Below the pieces are notes generated by a model. The model was given only the letters and a program-made list of their open reading frames with translations. It did no database searches and was not told the origin of the DNA. A stretch of DNA of 64,000 nt, taken from positions 1 to 64,000 of the forward strand of contig CAVSSP010000005.1 of NCBI GenBank assembly GCA_963730685.1. The letters run 5' to 3'. This document shows, piece after piece, positions 10,301 to 16,367 of this stretch. The position numbers were made by a program, and so were the translations under genes. Each line of letters starts with the position of its first letter. Position 1 is the stretch's first letter. This DNA is from Bog-756 sp963730685 (GTDB taxonomy: Bacteria > Actinomycetota > Acidimicrobiia > Acidimicrobiales > RAAP-2).

Positions 10301-10561
10301 ACAGTGATTTGGGCGGAGACGATCGCAGGTCTCGCCCGTCGTCTGCCAGCGCAGGGCATCAGGGAGTGCGGTTGGCGCGTTGCTGCCAAATTGAGCTCAG
10401 ACGACTCAAGAGCGTTCATCGATTCCGATGCCGCCGCGTCACTCCGGGATCATCAGGTTGTTGTCACGAATGATGATCTCGGTTTCTCCCGAAGATGCAC
10501 CGCTTACGGACAACCCAATACCGAATGGCTGAACAACGTCCTTCAGAATCTCGAGCACTAG
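7307..10561 (+). CDS. Soluble FtsK/SpoIIIE-like protein with three ATPase domains, EccC-like layout
   Basis: GTG 7307 is chosen for the AAGGGGA site 9 bases upstream; the product is 1084 residues. Residues about 20-200 are charged and heptad-like (coiled coil) with no membrane segment. Three FtsK-like modules follow. The first (about 250-440) has lost its P-loop (GSRSRDRTIGLSRS) but keeps the RLSIFDP strand. The second (about 520-760) has an intact Walker A, GRPGSGKST (about 553-561), the strand LYLVDFKEGVEF, Walker B ILLIFDEFHELF (about 660), and QGRGFGIHVILGSQS. The third (about 830-1080) has a degenerate loop (GRESGTASDD) and AGAQIDVVDF. Known: EccC of type VII secretion has three tandem FtsK domains but starts with membrane helices. 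Inference: the motor of a T7SS-related or DNA/protein-pumping system, partnered with the small helical proteins encoded next. Confidence 0.85.
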   Translation: MDDSAEPATQLVECALPYDKVEAEIIQQRQRLGRALSALKDSENEHRGVAELIDNALVAWKQKKQALLNAFTHYFTYSSAPRQGVPNEDLIVRGGRLGVVQLQPRIEVVLENILSETRGLLREVSQRRFSGKQKEQANKLLGRFDQELANLAATKVLVGQKLSQEKQVRSAEMDETHARAQEALLNSVTEARERSTVLPAPMQPWNSYTWNDWQPGIECNLLFGGYLVPNNDPELGQHGSFGAETYLPLYFPTGGGIRLAYGSRSRDRTIGLSRSILTRLLTALQPGKIRLSIFDPVGLGQSVSNLLELAEFDPELIGGKVWSSGPDLLNLFREQTAYIELVIQKYLRGNYETIAEFNREAGEIAEPLRCLVVYDFPTGFNEETFNELVRIMRNGPRCGLSTMLLTNRETALPTGLDPAALPTDPFTVNMDAPFSSESGNYRLSLSFWPDSDSEIPRDVMGRIVQTVGRTAKNDEDKPVSFDRSMKLLVEASTRGVRSGLPQLRHPVDVTDELTWWSCKTTEGISAPLGQSGARDVAVLTFDSGDHAGALLVGRPGSGKSTLLHTLIAGVTTLYSPEELELYLVDFKEGVEFKGYATENLPHARCVAVETDREFGLSVLQALDSEIKRRAELLRNTGGEHSGLESLRVDTGEQLARILLIFDEFHELFSKNDKIGIAAADLLEGLIRQGRGFGIHVILGSQSLAGMDALGTHVPQLLPVRILLPAAEADARRVLGEENDAGNYLSHRGEAVLNRAGGQVEANERFRVAFLEESERSGRIRKLRELADDRGWTRRPVVFEGSSAAALDAMDPRVFFEELAASPGSPQLRLRTARPMSITGVADIRLRREAGSNVVFIGRESGTASDDSLGMADESGLATDFLVTAVASAACAGAQIDVVDFTSQDEGFASALRPLLDSDRLHLWRRRQVGDVIDGTLQELRDRLEADDTTDRTSKILFLHGMHRARDFDTESLDFDESGISLPDKLLEILRDGPEVGIHTVIWAETIAGLARRLPAQGIRECGWRVAAKLSSDDSRAFIDSDAAASLRDHQVVVTNDDLGFSRRCTAYGQPNTEWLNNVLQNLEH

Positions 10562-10595
10562 GGCTTCTGCCACAGACCCATAACAAGGAGGATGC

Positions 10596-10862
10596 ATGCC
10601 GACCGTTTCGGCCGACCCGGAAAAGCTCCGTGCACTTGGCAAGGAGATGAGCAGATTCAGTGGTCAGATACAGGATATTTCCAAGAGCATTCAGCGCAGG
10701 CTCGACGCTACGGGTTGGAACGACAAGGAGAAGGCCAAGTTCCAGGGAGAGCTGACCGTCCTGCTTCGGAGTCTCCAGCAACAGGCGGCAAAGCTGAATT
10801 CACAGTTCGTGCCAACGCTCAACCGAAAAGCGATGGCTCTCGAGCAGTACCGGAATAGCTAG
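10596..10862 (+). CDS. WXG100-like small helical protein
   Basis: An 88-residue protein 34 bases after the ATPase gene, with an AAGGAGG site before ATG 10596. It is predicted all-helical with a central turn at GWND (residues 46-49), the position and spacing of the W-x-G turn in ESAT-6/WXG100 proteins; here the Gly is replaced (W-N-D), as occurs in diverged members. The N-terminal half starts with TVSADPEKLRALGKEMSRFS and the C-terminal half carries ELTVLLRSLQQQAAKLNSQF, both amphipathic. Known: WXG100 proteins form helical hairpins and are substrates or partners of FtsK-like EccC motors. Inference: substrate or adaptor of the upstream ATPase. There is no signal peptide. Confidence 0.75.
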   Translation: MPTVSADPEKLRALGKEMSRFSGQIQDISKSIQRRLDATGWNDKEKAKFQGELTVLLRSLQQQAAKLNSQFVPTLNRKAMALEQYRNS

Positions 10863-10873
10863 GGACTTCGCGA

Positions 10874-11305
10874 ATGCCCGGAGTTCAAACTCAAGATGAA
10901 GCTCTTGCCTCGATGCGAGACGCTCTTACCAGATTCACCGCATCCATGGCCGTTGCTGGTCCCCGCACAAGTGCATTCTGTTCGCAAGCACGTTCAAGAG
11001 TTGAGCAAGCACTGACCGAGCGGATGCGGCGGGTGCGCAAACTCAATGATGAACTAAGCGGTCTCAATCCAGAGGACGATCGCTCGCGCCTTATCAAGGC
11101 GATCGCTGTTGCCGAAGAGTCAGTTACCAGAGCTAGGCGCTCATTGGCGATGATCGATCAGGCCGAACGCAGCACGGCAACCGCTCAGCGTGGAATTGTC
11201 AGCTTCCTCGGACAGGACTCGGCCACCGCAATCATGTCGCTATCTCGGAAGATGACCCATCTCGATGAGTACAGATCGAGTCGAACCGGGGGCTCAAGAT
11301 GGTGA
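10874..11305 (+). CDS. Helical protein of the FtsK/WXG operon, unknown function
   Basis: A 143-residue protein starting 11 bases after the WXG100-like gene. It is almost wholly helical by composition: an N-terminal helix (DEALASMRDALTRFTASMAV), a heptad-rich middle (ERMRRVRKLNDELSGLNPED), and a third helix (AIAVAEESVTRARRSLAMID). No metal or catalytic motif is visible. I do not recognise a family; length and helicity resemble LXG/WXG-type partners that carry no toxin domain. The next frame begins inside its end (ATG 11265), suggesting tight co-translation. Confidence 0.7.
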   Translation: MPGVQTQDEALASMRDALTRFTASMAVAGPRTSAFCSQARSRVEQALTERMRRVRKLNDELSGLNPEDDRSRLIKAIAVAEESVTRARRSLAMIDQAERSTATAQRGIVSFLGQDSATAIMSLSRKMTHLDEYRSSRTGGSRW

Positions 11306-11578
11306 GTCGACTGTGGCATTGGACGAACTATGCCTGCTTTCGAACGGTGGCACCGTCGTGAGTGCAGGACCCGGTGGTGCCCAACTCGCTGATCAGGCGA
11401 TTCGAGATCTGAAGCGTTCGTGTGAGTCCACGAGGTCATCTTGGAACGATGACCGCGGCGAGCCTGGGACTCATCTAACTACGAGCCGCTGATGATCGAT
11501 GCTGCACGTGTTGTAGATGCTCTGAATGAAGCTGAGCGCCTCATGAAGGGAGCGTTATCAGTACTGGGGACCGACTAG
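11265..11578 (+). pseudogene. Probable third WXG-like gene, broken by one frameshift
   Basis: From ATG 11265 one frame gives a protein with LADQAIRDLKRSCESTRSSW and NDD (to about 11455). The other frame then continues RRAWDSSNYEPLMIDAARVV and DALNEAERLMKGALSVLGTD to TAG 11576-11578. Joined by a single-base shift in GACCGCGGCG (about 11453-11462), the product would be about 104 residues. It would have a central W-N-D turn and two long helices, the pattern of WXG100-like proteins with 'W.D....' and a 'Y..P' second helix. Either the gene is newly broken or one base is missing in the sequence. Its place in the operon fits a second secreted or adaptor partner. Confidence 0.55.
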
Positions 11579-11611
11579 GAGCCGAGGTCAAGTGAGGAGA
11601 ATAAGGAAAAA

Positions 11612-11845
11612 ATGGGATTGTTCAAGAGGAATGTCATCGCCTGTCCGTACTGCGACTACCAGTTTGGCAAGGACGAAACAGCCGTGGACCACTTCAGTGA
11701 ACACATAACCGATATGGGCGGCGGTGAATATATGTACATCTGCTCAGCATGCAAGGAGCAGGATGGCGTCTGGAACAACGACTTCGGGGCGGTCGCCGGC
11801 TTGATGCTCCATGCACAGCAGCGCCACGGGTTCCAGATCGTGTAG
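11612..11845 (+). CDS. Small protein with two C2H2-like zinc sites
   Basis: A 77-residue protein with a purine-rich ribosome site (GAGGAGAATAAGG) before ATG 11612. Two zinc-finger-like arrays are visible: CPYC (residues 11-14) followed by HFSEH (about 27-31), and CSAC (about 44-47) followed by HAQQRH (about 67-72). Spacing is looser than in eukaryotic fingers. Known: isolated bacterial C2H2-type proteins bind DNA or proteins; no family name can be given. It is the fourth gene of the FtsK-like operon and may be an adaptor or regulator. Confidence 0.7.
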   Translation: MGLFKRNVIACPYCDYQFGKDETAVDHFSEHITDMGGGEYMYICSACKEQDGVWNNDFGAVAGLMLHAQQRHGFQIV

Positions 11846-11968
11846 ACCGAGCGCTCAAAGCATTTGGCATACCAATTGGGGAGTTTCTTACTCCCTCGCC
11901 ATGCCCTTCAATGCACCCTGGAGTACACCAAGTGCTCTGAGAGCTAGACGTTAAGAAAGAGAGGATCG

Positions 11969-12367
11969 ATGAATTGGGAAGATGTCAAGCAGCACATCCA
12001 CTCCACGTATTCCGCAACTGATATCAGCCCTCGAGCAGTTGAAGTCATATTCCGGATCGACGAGTCCCGGACCCACGGTGTGTACATTTCGTTTGCCGAT
12101 GATTTCCACGACGCCCAGTACGCCGTGATCGATACGCCCGTCAGTCTTATTGGATCCGTAGACATGGATGCTGCGCTCAAGTTTGCCGCAAATCCTGTAA
12201 TAGGTGGCCTTTGCTATCTGTACTTCAAAGGACAGGACTGCATCTCCATCCGCCACTCGATGCGATTGGAACACCTACAACCGGACGAGTTTGACGATGC
12301 ACTGAAGATGCTCGCTGCCGCCGGCGACGCCTTTGAACGGGAGCTCACTGGTTTGGACATGTTCTGA
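11969..12367 (+). CDS. YbjN-like (type III chaperone-like fold) protein
   Basis: A 132-residue protein, last of the plus-strand operon. The beginning MNWEDVKQHIHSTY, middle GLCYLYFKGQDCISIRHSM and the end DALKMLAAAGDAFERELTGL with a final DMF match actinobacterial YbjN-domain proteins, whose last helix runs VA..AD.LE..L.G.D.F. Known: YbjN/CesT-like folds act as chaperones or adaptors; the biochemical role of stand-alone members is unclear. A similar protein lies on the opposite strand at 13150-13650. Inference: a chaperone-like component of the same island. Confidence 0.65.
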   Translation: MNWEDVKQHIHSTYSATDISPRAVEVIFRIDESRTHGVYISFADDFHDAQYAVIDTPVSLIGSVDMDAALKFAANPVIGGLCYLYFKGQDCISIRHSMRLEHLQPDEFDDALKMLAAAGDAFERELTGLDMF

Positions 12368-12380
12368 AATGATCGGTAAT

Positions 12381-12413
12381 CCGAGGACTCAGTACTACCG
12401 GCCTCGGCTTTTG
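12381..12413 (+). terminator. Stem-loop after the FtsK-like operon
   Basis: CCGAGG (12381-12386) pairs with CCTCGG (12402-12407) and is followed by CTTTTG, 14 bases after the YbjN-like stop. This is a short, plausible intrinsic terminator for the plus-strand operon. The rest of 12368-12642 shows no convincing gene. Confidence 0.5.
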
Positions 12414-12642
12414 CAGTAGGGATCGTACTCTCGCCGCCCAACAACGAGATGACGCCAAATAATGACCGAATCTTCGTATCAGTCGCTTAACGCCAATGAG
12501 AAGCGGAGGCTACTGACCGGGCTTCGATCTCAGACCGGAGGTCCCAACTGGCCAGGTTGTTACATCAACTTCTGGCCGGTTCGCACTTCCCCGCAATCGA
12601 GGGCATTCGGGGCCCTCCATGCCCTAACCGCCAATCCCGGCG

Positions 12643-13050
12643 TCAACAATCGCACACACCATGGCTAATGGTCAGACGGGTGTTGCCATCGAGTCTCATG
12701 AGGCTCTCTTGGACTTCACGCCAGACGACCCTCATCGAATGAGCAAGATCATCCTCTCGATTCCCTTGACAGACAGGATCGGAAACACGGTGATCTGAAG
12801 GAGCCTCGTTCTCCGGGTAGGTCAACTGCTTACTTATCGACACTCTCTTGGTGACGAATGCACGCTGGTCCGTGAGCACCAAGACATCCCCGTCAGGTCC
12901 ATTGTTATATTCCACGAGTAGGCATGCCTCATCGGTTGTACTCAGGATGGCCTCTATGCCACCTCGAGACTTCGAGAAGGCCTTCGTAGCCATCTTCTTG
13001 AATCCCTTCATGTGGTCTGGCGGAAACACGTACACGGACTCAATTTCCAT
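12643..13050 (-). CDS. Unknown protein, possible bacterial PH-like domain
   Basis: A 135-residue frame from ATG 13050. Residues about 50-85 (VEYNNGPDGDVLVLTDQRAF, then VTKRVSI) resemble the 'LxLTDxRxxV' strand pair of bacterial PH-like domains; the rest is unrecognised. Start oddity: an excellent AGGAGG site (13075-13080) sits 8 bases before a GTG that reads SIPEN before a stop, while ATG 13050 lacks a site of its own. A one-base indel in the AAAA run just before 13050 would join the two as MSIPE-(K)MEIESVYVF. So the N-terminus may be five or six residues longer and the frame broken by an indel. It is the last gene of the minus-strand set. Confidence 0.5.
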   Translation of the reverse strand: MEIESVYVFPPDHMKGFKKMATKAFSKSRGGIEAILSTTDEACLLVEYNNGPDGDVLVLTDQRAFVTKRVSISKQLTYPENEAPSDHRVSDPVCQGNREDDLAHSMRVVWREVQESLMRLDGNTRLTISHGVCDC

Positions 13051-13149
13051 TTTCGGGAATGCTCACGTCAAATTCCTCCTCGTTTCCTGGGCACTAAATG
13101 ACGACTGTCAAAACGTGGGCCGTGATTCGTCGCTGATGTAGTCGGTCAC

Positions 13150-13650
13150 TCAGCCGAAGCTGGCTGCCATAAGGACGATTAGGGTATCGGGAGAATCCTC
13201 AAAGAGGCTCCCCCCGACGCTCTGTTGGAGAGGAAGTGCTTCATTATCCACGGTCTCAACCACTAGCCGCATCATCTGTGCACACCAGTCTCTTTGATCG
13301 GGCATCATCATGCTGAAGACATTGGCTTGATACACGACATTGCATCGCGGTTGCCCTTCAGCAGGAATAGAAACGTAATAGCGACCGAATCGATTGCCCG
13401 AGTTCTTGCTGTTCACCCAGTTCATGGCCCCGTAGATATCCTCTACGTTGGTCGCCAGTCCCCCGGTAATGTTGAAAAAGTACGGCTCATCCTGGTCGGC
13501 TGTCACAAGCACCAAACCAGCTCCACTGCCGCAACGAATACCGAATCCGTCCGGGCCCACAGTCATTGGACCGGGTCGGACAGCTCCGGGCATGACTTGC
13601 TCGATCGTCGACCTCATGTCTCTCATCAGCTGAGACTGATCAATGCTCAC
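13150..13650 (-). CDS. YbjN-like protein, second copy in the island
   Basis: GTG 13650 is chosen because GAGGAGG lies 9 bases upstream; the open frame extends further but without a site. The product has 166 residues and starts SIDQSQLMRDMRSTIEQVM. A beta-rich middle holds GIRCGSGAGLVLVTADQDEP and FNITGG. The GRYYVSIPAEGQPRCNVVYQ segment and helical DWCAQMMRLVVETVDNEALP complete a CesT/YbjN-like order (helix, strands, helix). This assignment is weaker than for 11969. It sits downstream of the DnaJ-type zinc protein and may work with the plus-strand operon. Confidence 0.5.
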   Translation of the reverse strand: MSIDQSQLMRDMRSTIEQVMPGAVRPGPMTVGPDGFGIRCGSGAGLVLVTADQDEPYFFNITGGLATNVEDIYGAMNWVNSKNSGNRFGRYYVSIPAEGQPRCNVVYQANVFSMMMPDQRDWCAQMMRLVVETVDNEALPLQQSVGGSLFEDSPDTLIVLMAASFG

Positions 13651-13739
13651 GAAAGAATGCCTCCTCGGGTCAAGTGGTAATGGAGCAGATGACGGCCGCC
13701 CGGGACGTGCACTTTTAAATTGGTAGCTGCTGTGGTCAT

Positions 13740-13886
13740 CTACCTGCGACCTTTGCCACCGCAACTTGGGCATACCTTTGCTCCACGACACGTGGGGCAT
13801 GGCCCTCCGAGAATTCCTCCCGCTCTACCCGATCCGTCGCAGCGGGGGCATCTGCCTTTGCCCTTGCAGGTGTCACAGACAGGCAT
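13740..13886 (-). CDS. 48-residue DnaJ-type zinc-knuckle protein
   Basis: A very short gene with a strong site (AAGGAGAGGG) just before ATG 13886. The product has four CxxC pairs, each followed by a glycine run: CDTCKGKGRCPRCDGSG, then a GGILGG linker, CPTCRGAK, CPSCGGKGRR. This is the repeat pattern CxxCxGxG of the DnaJ cysteine-rich zinc domain, with nothing else attached (no J domain, no substrate domain). Known: this domain binds two zinc ions and unfolded proteins in DnaJ. Inference: a stand-alone chaperone-like or redox/zinc adaptor. The stop of the upstream frame (TGA) directly touches its ATG, indicating co-translation. Confidence 0.75.
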   Translation of the reverse strand: MPVCDTCKGKGRCPRCDGSGRAGGILGGPCPTCRGAKVCPSCGGKGRR

Positions 13887-14112
13887 TCACCCTCTCCTTC
13901 GCGCCCGGTAGAACGTGTCAAATAGACGTGCCCCAATCCAAATAAGAAAAACGTCGTGCTGACCGACCCGGATCACGATGAGGCGAACGGATGGCCACAA
14001 GTCGTGGTCCATCCCGTACTCCCGTCGCCAAGCCGGTCCACCACGAACCACCAGCCAAGATATTGGCATAACTTTGTAAGTACTTCCACTGCCGGCTCAA
14101 GAACTCAGTCAT
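13887..14112 (-). CDS. Small unknown protein, frame uncertain
   Basis: Two overlapping frames are plausible. ATG 14112 gives MTEFLSRQWKYLQSYANILA onward (64 residues, ending 13918). ATG 14069 gives a 60-residue frame ending LFDTFYRARRRG, whose TGA abuts the ATG of the zinc-knuckle gene. The first half of the former and the second half of the latter look protein-like, so one protein of about 75 residues split by a single indel near 14000-14010 is likely. There is a hydrophobic stretch (LIVIRVGQHDVFLIWIG). No family is recognised. Confidence 0.35.
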
Positions 14113-14229
14113 CGTCTTGCCTTACGTCACCCCTTCTCTTTCGAATCGCGGTCGCATACCCGGTCTTCGTCGTGATCGACGTGAAGCTGAGCTCTTCCCC
14201 GTTCAATCCATTGGGGATGGTCCGAAAGG

Positions 14230-14616
14230 ATGCCGCTCGTAGAGGCGGTCATCGACTACCAAGCCCGAGACCACCGTCAAGAACCAGCGTCATGCGAATC
14301 TCGGCAGCATCAAAGGGCTTCGCTTGTGGCGGAACATGCTGGTCGAGGTGGCGAGGGACACCGAGGCAAGGGGGCTGTCCCCTCGGTTCGCTCGGTGGTC
14401 AGCTCGCTGAGAGCGACCCCGAGGCCCGGGCCCACGCGGCGGGGTTCGAAGTGGGCGACCGCGCTCAGCGATGGGCTCCGAACGCTTTATGCCGACGGGC
14501 AGCTCCCTTCCGACATCGACCCCGACGATCTCTCCGTTGCGTTGCTCGCCACGATCCAAGGGGGGCTCGTCCTGGCCCGACGCAACGGAGCACCCGCCCG
14601 TTCGAAACTGCAGTGA
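14230..14616 (+). pseudogene. Remnant of a TetR-family regulator (C-terminal domain)
   Basis: Pieces in three frames spell the ligand-binding half of a TetR protein. They are LVEAVIDYQA, LGSIKGLRLWRNMLVEVARD (about 14311-14370), GGCPLGSLGGQLAESDPEAR, and finally WATALSDGLRTLYADGQLPS through QGGLVLARRN to 14616. The GGCP(L/I)GSL...EL block is typical of one TetR subgroup. An intact relative lies at 28449-29087, which shares GGCPIGSLGSELAETEPEAR. The DNA-binding N-terminus is absent. At least three indels are needed, so it is dead. Confidence 0.75.
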
Positions 14617-14692
14617 TGGCGAGCCCGTGGGAGACCTATCCGCCGGCCGGGATCTCGTGGTGTGGGCGGCACGGGCCTCAGCGCGTCTCTGC

Positions 14693-15598
14693 TCAGCTGG
14701 TGTAGTGGCCGGACTGAACGTCCTCGACCCATCCGGGATGGGTCGGCTCCCAACCCAGCACCTTTCGGGTCTTGTCATTCGAGACGGGGTTGTCCAGACC
14801 TGCGAACCCGGCGAGGAAGCCGAGGTACTGGGGTGCCTCCTCCTCGGTGATGCTCTTGGTCTCGATGCCGAGCTTGCCGGCGATCGTCTCGGCGATCACC
14901 TTGCACGGGATCCCAAGATCGCCGACACCGTGGAAGGTCGATCCCGCGGGCGCCTTCTCGACCGCCAGACGGTAGAGCGCACCGATGTCGTAGGTGTTGG
15001 CCGCCGGCCAACGGTTGGCGCCGTCGGCGATGTAGGCGGCCGCGCCGCCCTCACGGGCGAAGCCGATCAAGGCGGCGGTGAAACCGTGATGGTCGAGGGC
15101 ACTGTGGACCAGCGGCGCGCACCGGACGACCGAGGAGCGAACGCCCCGTTTTGCCAGCGAGAGTGTGTAGTTGGCCGCGTCGACTCGGGGACCACCGTCG
15201 GACTGGTCGTCCTCGGTGCCCGGCCGGCCGGTGATGCCGGCCATCGCCAGCATCAGGGTCCCTCCGGTGGTCACAAACGGCTTGTCGGTGTCGACCAGCG
15301 CCTCACCCATTGCTCGGATGGCTTCCAGGTCGGAGTCGACCGCACCCATGAAGTCGCCGGTGAGCAGCGCCTCGTGCTTGAAGGCGAGGTGGATCACGCC
15401 GTCGGCCTCAGCGGCAGCAGCCTTGAGGCCGTCGAGGTCGTCGAGGTCGCCACGGCGGACCTCAGCGCCGAACGCGGCCACGGCCTGAGCTGAGGCGTCG
15501 GAGCGGGCCAGGCCGACGACCTGATGGCCATGGTCGATGAGTTGGGGAATGACGGCGGATGCGATATGGCCTGAGGCGCCGGTGACGAAGATGCGCAT
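14693..15598 (-). CDS. NAD(P)-binding epimerase-like (atypical SDR) oxidoreductase
   Basis: ATG 15598 gives 301 residues, the usual size; longer starts lack the family beginning. MRIFVTGASGHIASAV is the glycine-rich Rossmann motif (TGxxGxxA). LARSDASAQAVAAFGAEVRR and DGVIHLAFKH follow as in YwnB/NAD-dependent epimerase homologues. The canonical YxxxK is replaced by YTLSLAK (YxxxxxK-like), so the catalytic type is uncertain. It is divergent from the TetR gene at 15688 with operator-like repeats between, so probably the regulated target. It is a clear paralogue of 34079-34960 (shared HGHxVxGLARSxxSAQA), which also has a divergent TetR neighbour. The substrate is unknown. Confidence 0.85.
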   Translation of the reverse strand: MRIFVTGASGHIASAVIPQLIDHGHQVVGLARSDASAQAVAAFGAEVRRGDLDDLDGLKAAAAEADGVIHLAFKHEALLTGDFMGAVDSDLEAIRAMGEALVDTDKPFVTTGGTLMLAMAGITGRPGTEDDQSDGGPRVDAANYTLSLAKRGVRSSVVRCAPLVHSALDHHGFTAALIGFAREGGAAAYIADGANRWPAANTYDIGALYRLAVEKAPAGSTFHGVGDLGIPCKVIAETIAGKLGIETKSITEEEAPQYLGFLAGFAGLDNPVSNDKTRKVLGWEPTHPGWVEDVQSGHYTS

Positions 15599-15620
15599 GG
15601 GAAGCTCCGATCGAGATGGG

Positions 15621-15669
15621 ATGTCACTTGCTGCCATGACTATACCAGGCGCATGACACTTGCTGTCAT
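15621..15669. promoter_or_regulatory. Two operator-like palindromes between epimerase and TetR genes
   Basis: ATGACA-CTTGC-TGTCAT (15653-15669) is a perfect 6-5-6 palindrome, and ATGTCA-CTTGC-TGCCAT (15621-15637) repeats it with one mismatch between arms. Centres are 32 bases apart, inside the 89-base gap between divergent starts. This is the position and form of TetR operators; the likely ligand is the adjacent TetR protein. Confidence 0.7.
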
Positions 15670-15687
15670 CAAGTAGGCTCATCCCAG

Positions 15688-16251
15688 ATGTCACGCTGGA
15701 AACCCGATGCAGCCGGCCGCCTCATCGAGGCCGCAATCACCCTGTTCGCCGAGCAGGGGTACCAGGCGACGACCGTCGTCGAGATCGCCGAGCGCGCCGG
15801 TCTCACGCAGAGAACGTTCTTCCGCTACTTCTCCGACAAGCGCGAGGTGCTGTTCAGCGGCTCGGAGGAGCTCGGGCGCCTCTGGCTCGAGGCGGTGGCC
15901 GCTGCGCCACCGACGGCGACCCCGCTTGCCGTGGTGACCGCTGGGCTCGATCCGGTGGCGGAGATGTTCATCGAGCGTCACGACTTCGCCCGTATTCGTG
16001 CCGCGATCATCGAGGCCAACCCGGAGCTCAAGGAGCGCGAGCTGATCAAGCTCCAGACCCTCGCCGGAGCCATCGGAGAGGCCCTGATCGAGCGCGGTGT
16101 GTCAGCGAGCGCAGCAATCCTTGCTTCCCAGGCCGGCGTGACGGTCTTCCATGTGGCGTTCGCCAGCTGGGTCCAACAGAACGACCCGACCGCATTCCGA
16201 CGGCTGATGGACGAGTCACTCCAGGAGCTGCGGTCGGTTACCGCCTCCTGA
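15688..16251 (+). CDS. TetR-family transcriptional regulator
   Basis: 187 residues. The N-terminal DNA-binding helix-turn-helix is textbook TetR: RLIEAAITLFAEQGYQATTV, then EIAERAGLTQRTFFRYFSDK. The C-terminal domain is helical and matches the acyl-CoA-type TetR_C regulators (RAAIIEANPELKERELIKLQ) in general form only. It is divergent from the epimerase gene, with palindromes between. It is paralogous to the TetR at 33415-33993 (shared RWxPxAxxRLxxAA.xLFxEQGYxATTVxEIA). Inference: local repressor of the epimerase gene and itself; ligand unknown. Confidence 0.92.
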   Translation: MSRWKPDAAGRLIEAAITLFAEQGYQATTVVEIAERAGLTQRTFFRYFSDKREVLFSGSEELGRLWLEAVAAAPPTATPLAVVTAGLDPVAEMFIERHDFARIRAAIIEANPELKERELIKLQTLAGAIGEALIERGVSASAAILASQAGVTVFHVAFASWVQQNDPTAFRRLMDESLQELRSVTAS

Positions 16252-16306
16252 TCGAGCACGGCGGATGGCCAGTCCCAGGATTCAGCCGTGATAAATGTCT
16301 TGTGCG

Positions 16307-16325
16307 CTCAGCGATGGGCGCTGAG
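16307..16325. repeat. Intergenic hairpin CTCAGC-N7-GCTGAG, copy 1
   Basis: Perfect 6-base arms with loop GATGGGC, 56 bases after the TetR stop and 43 before the next start. One of seven equal-geometry copies in the window. Confidence 0.7.
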
Positions 16326-16367
16326 ATTTCTCCCCACGTTCTTCGCCTCGTGGGATAGACAAGAAAG

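Noticed and set aside
7307..10561. Chromosome-partitioning FtsK of the cell division apparatus
   Set aside because: No membrane helices, no gamma DNA-binding domain, three ATPase modules and WXG-like neighbours fit EccC-like proteins better.
12462..12668. Small plus-strand frame (68 residues) after the YbjN-like gene
   Set aside because: No ribosome site and no motif, lies after a probable terminator and overlaps the end of the opposite-strand gene.
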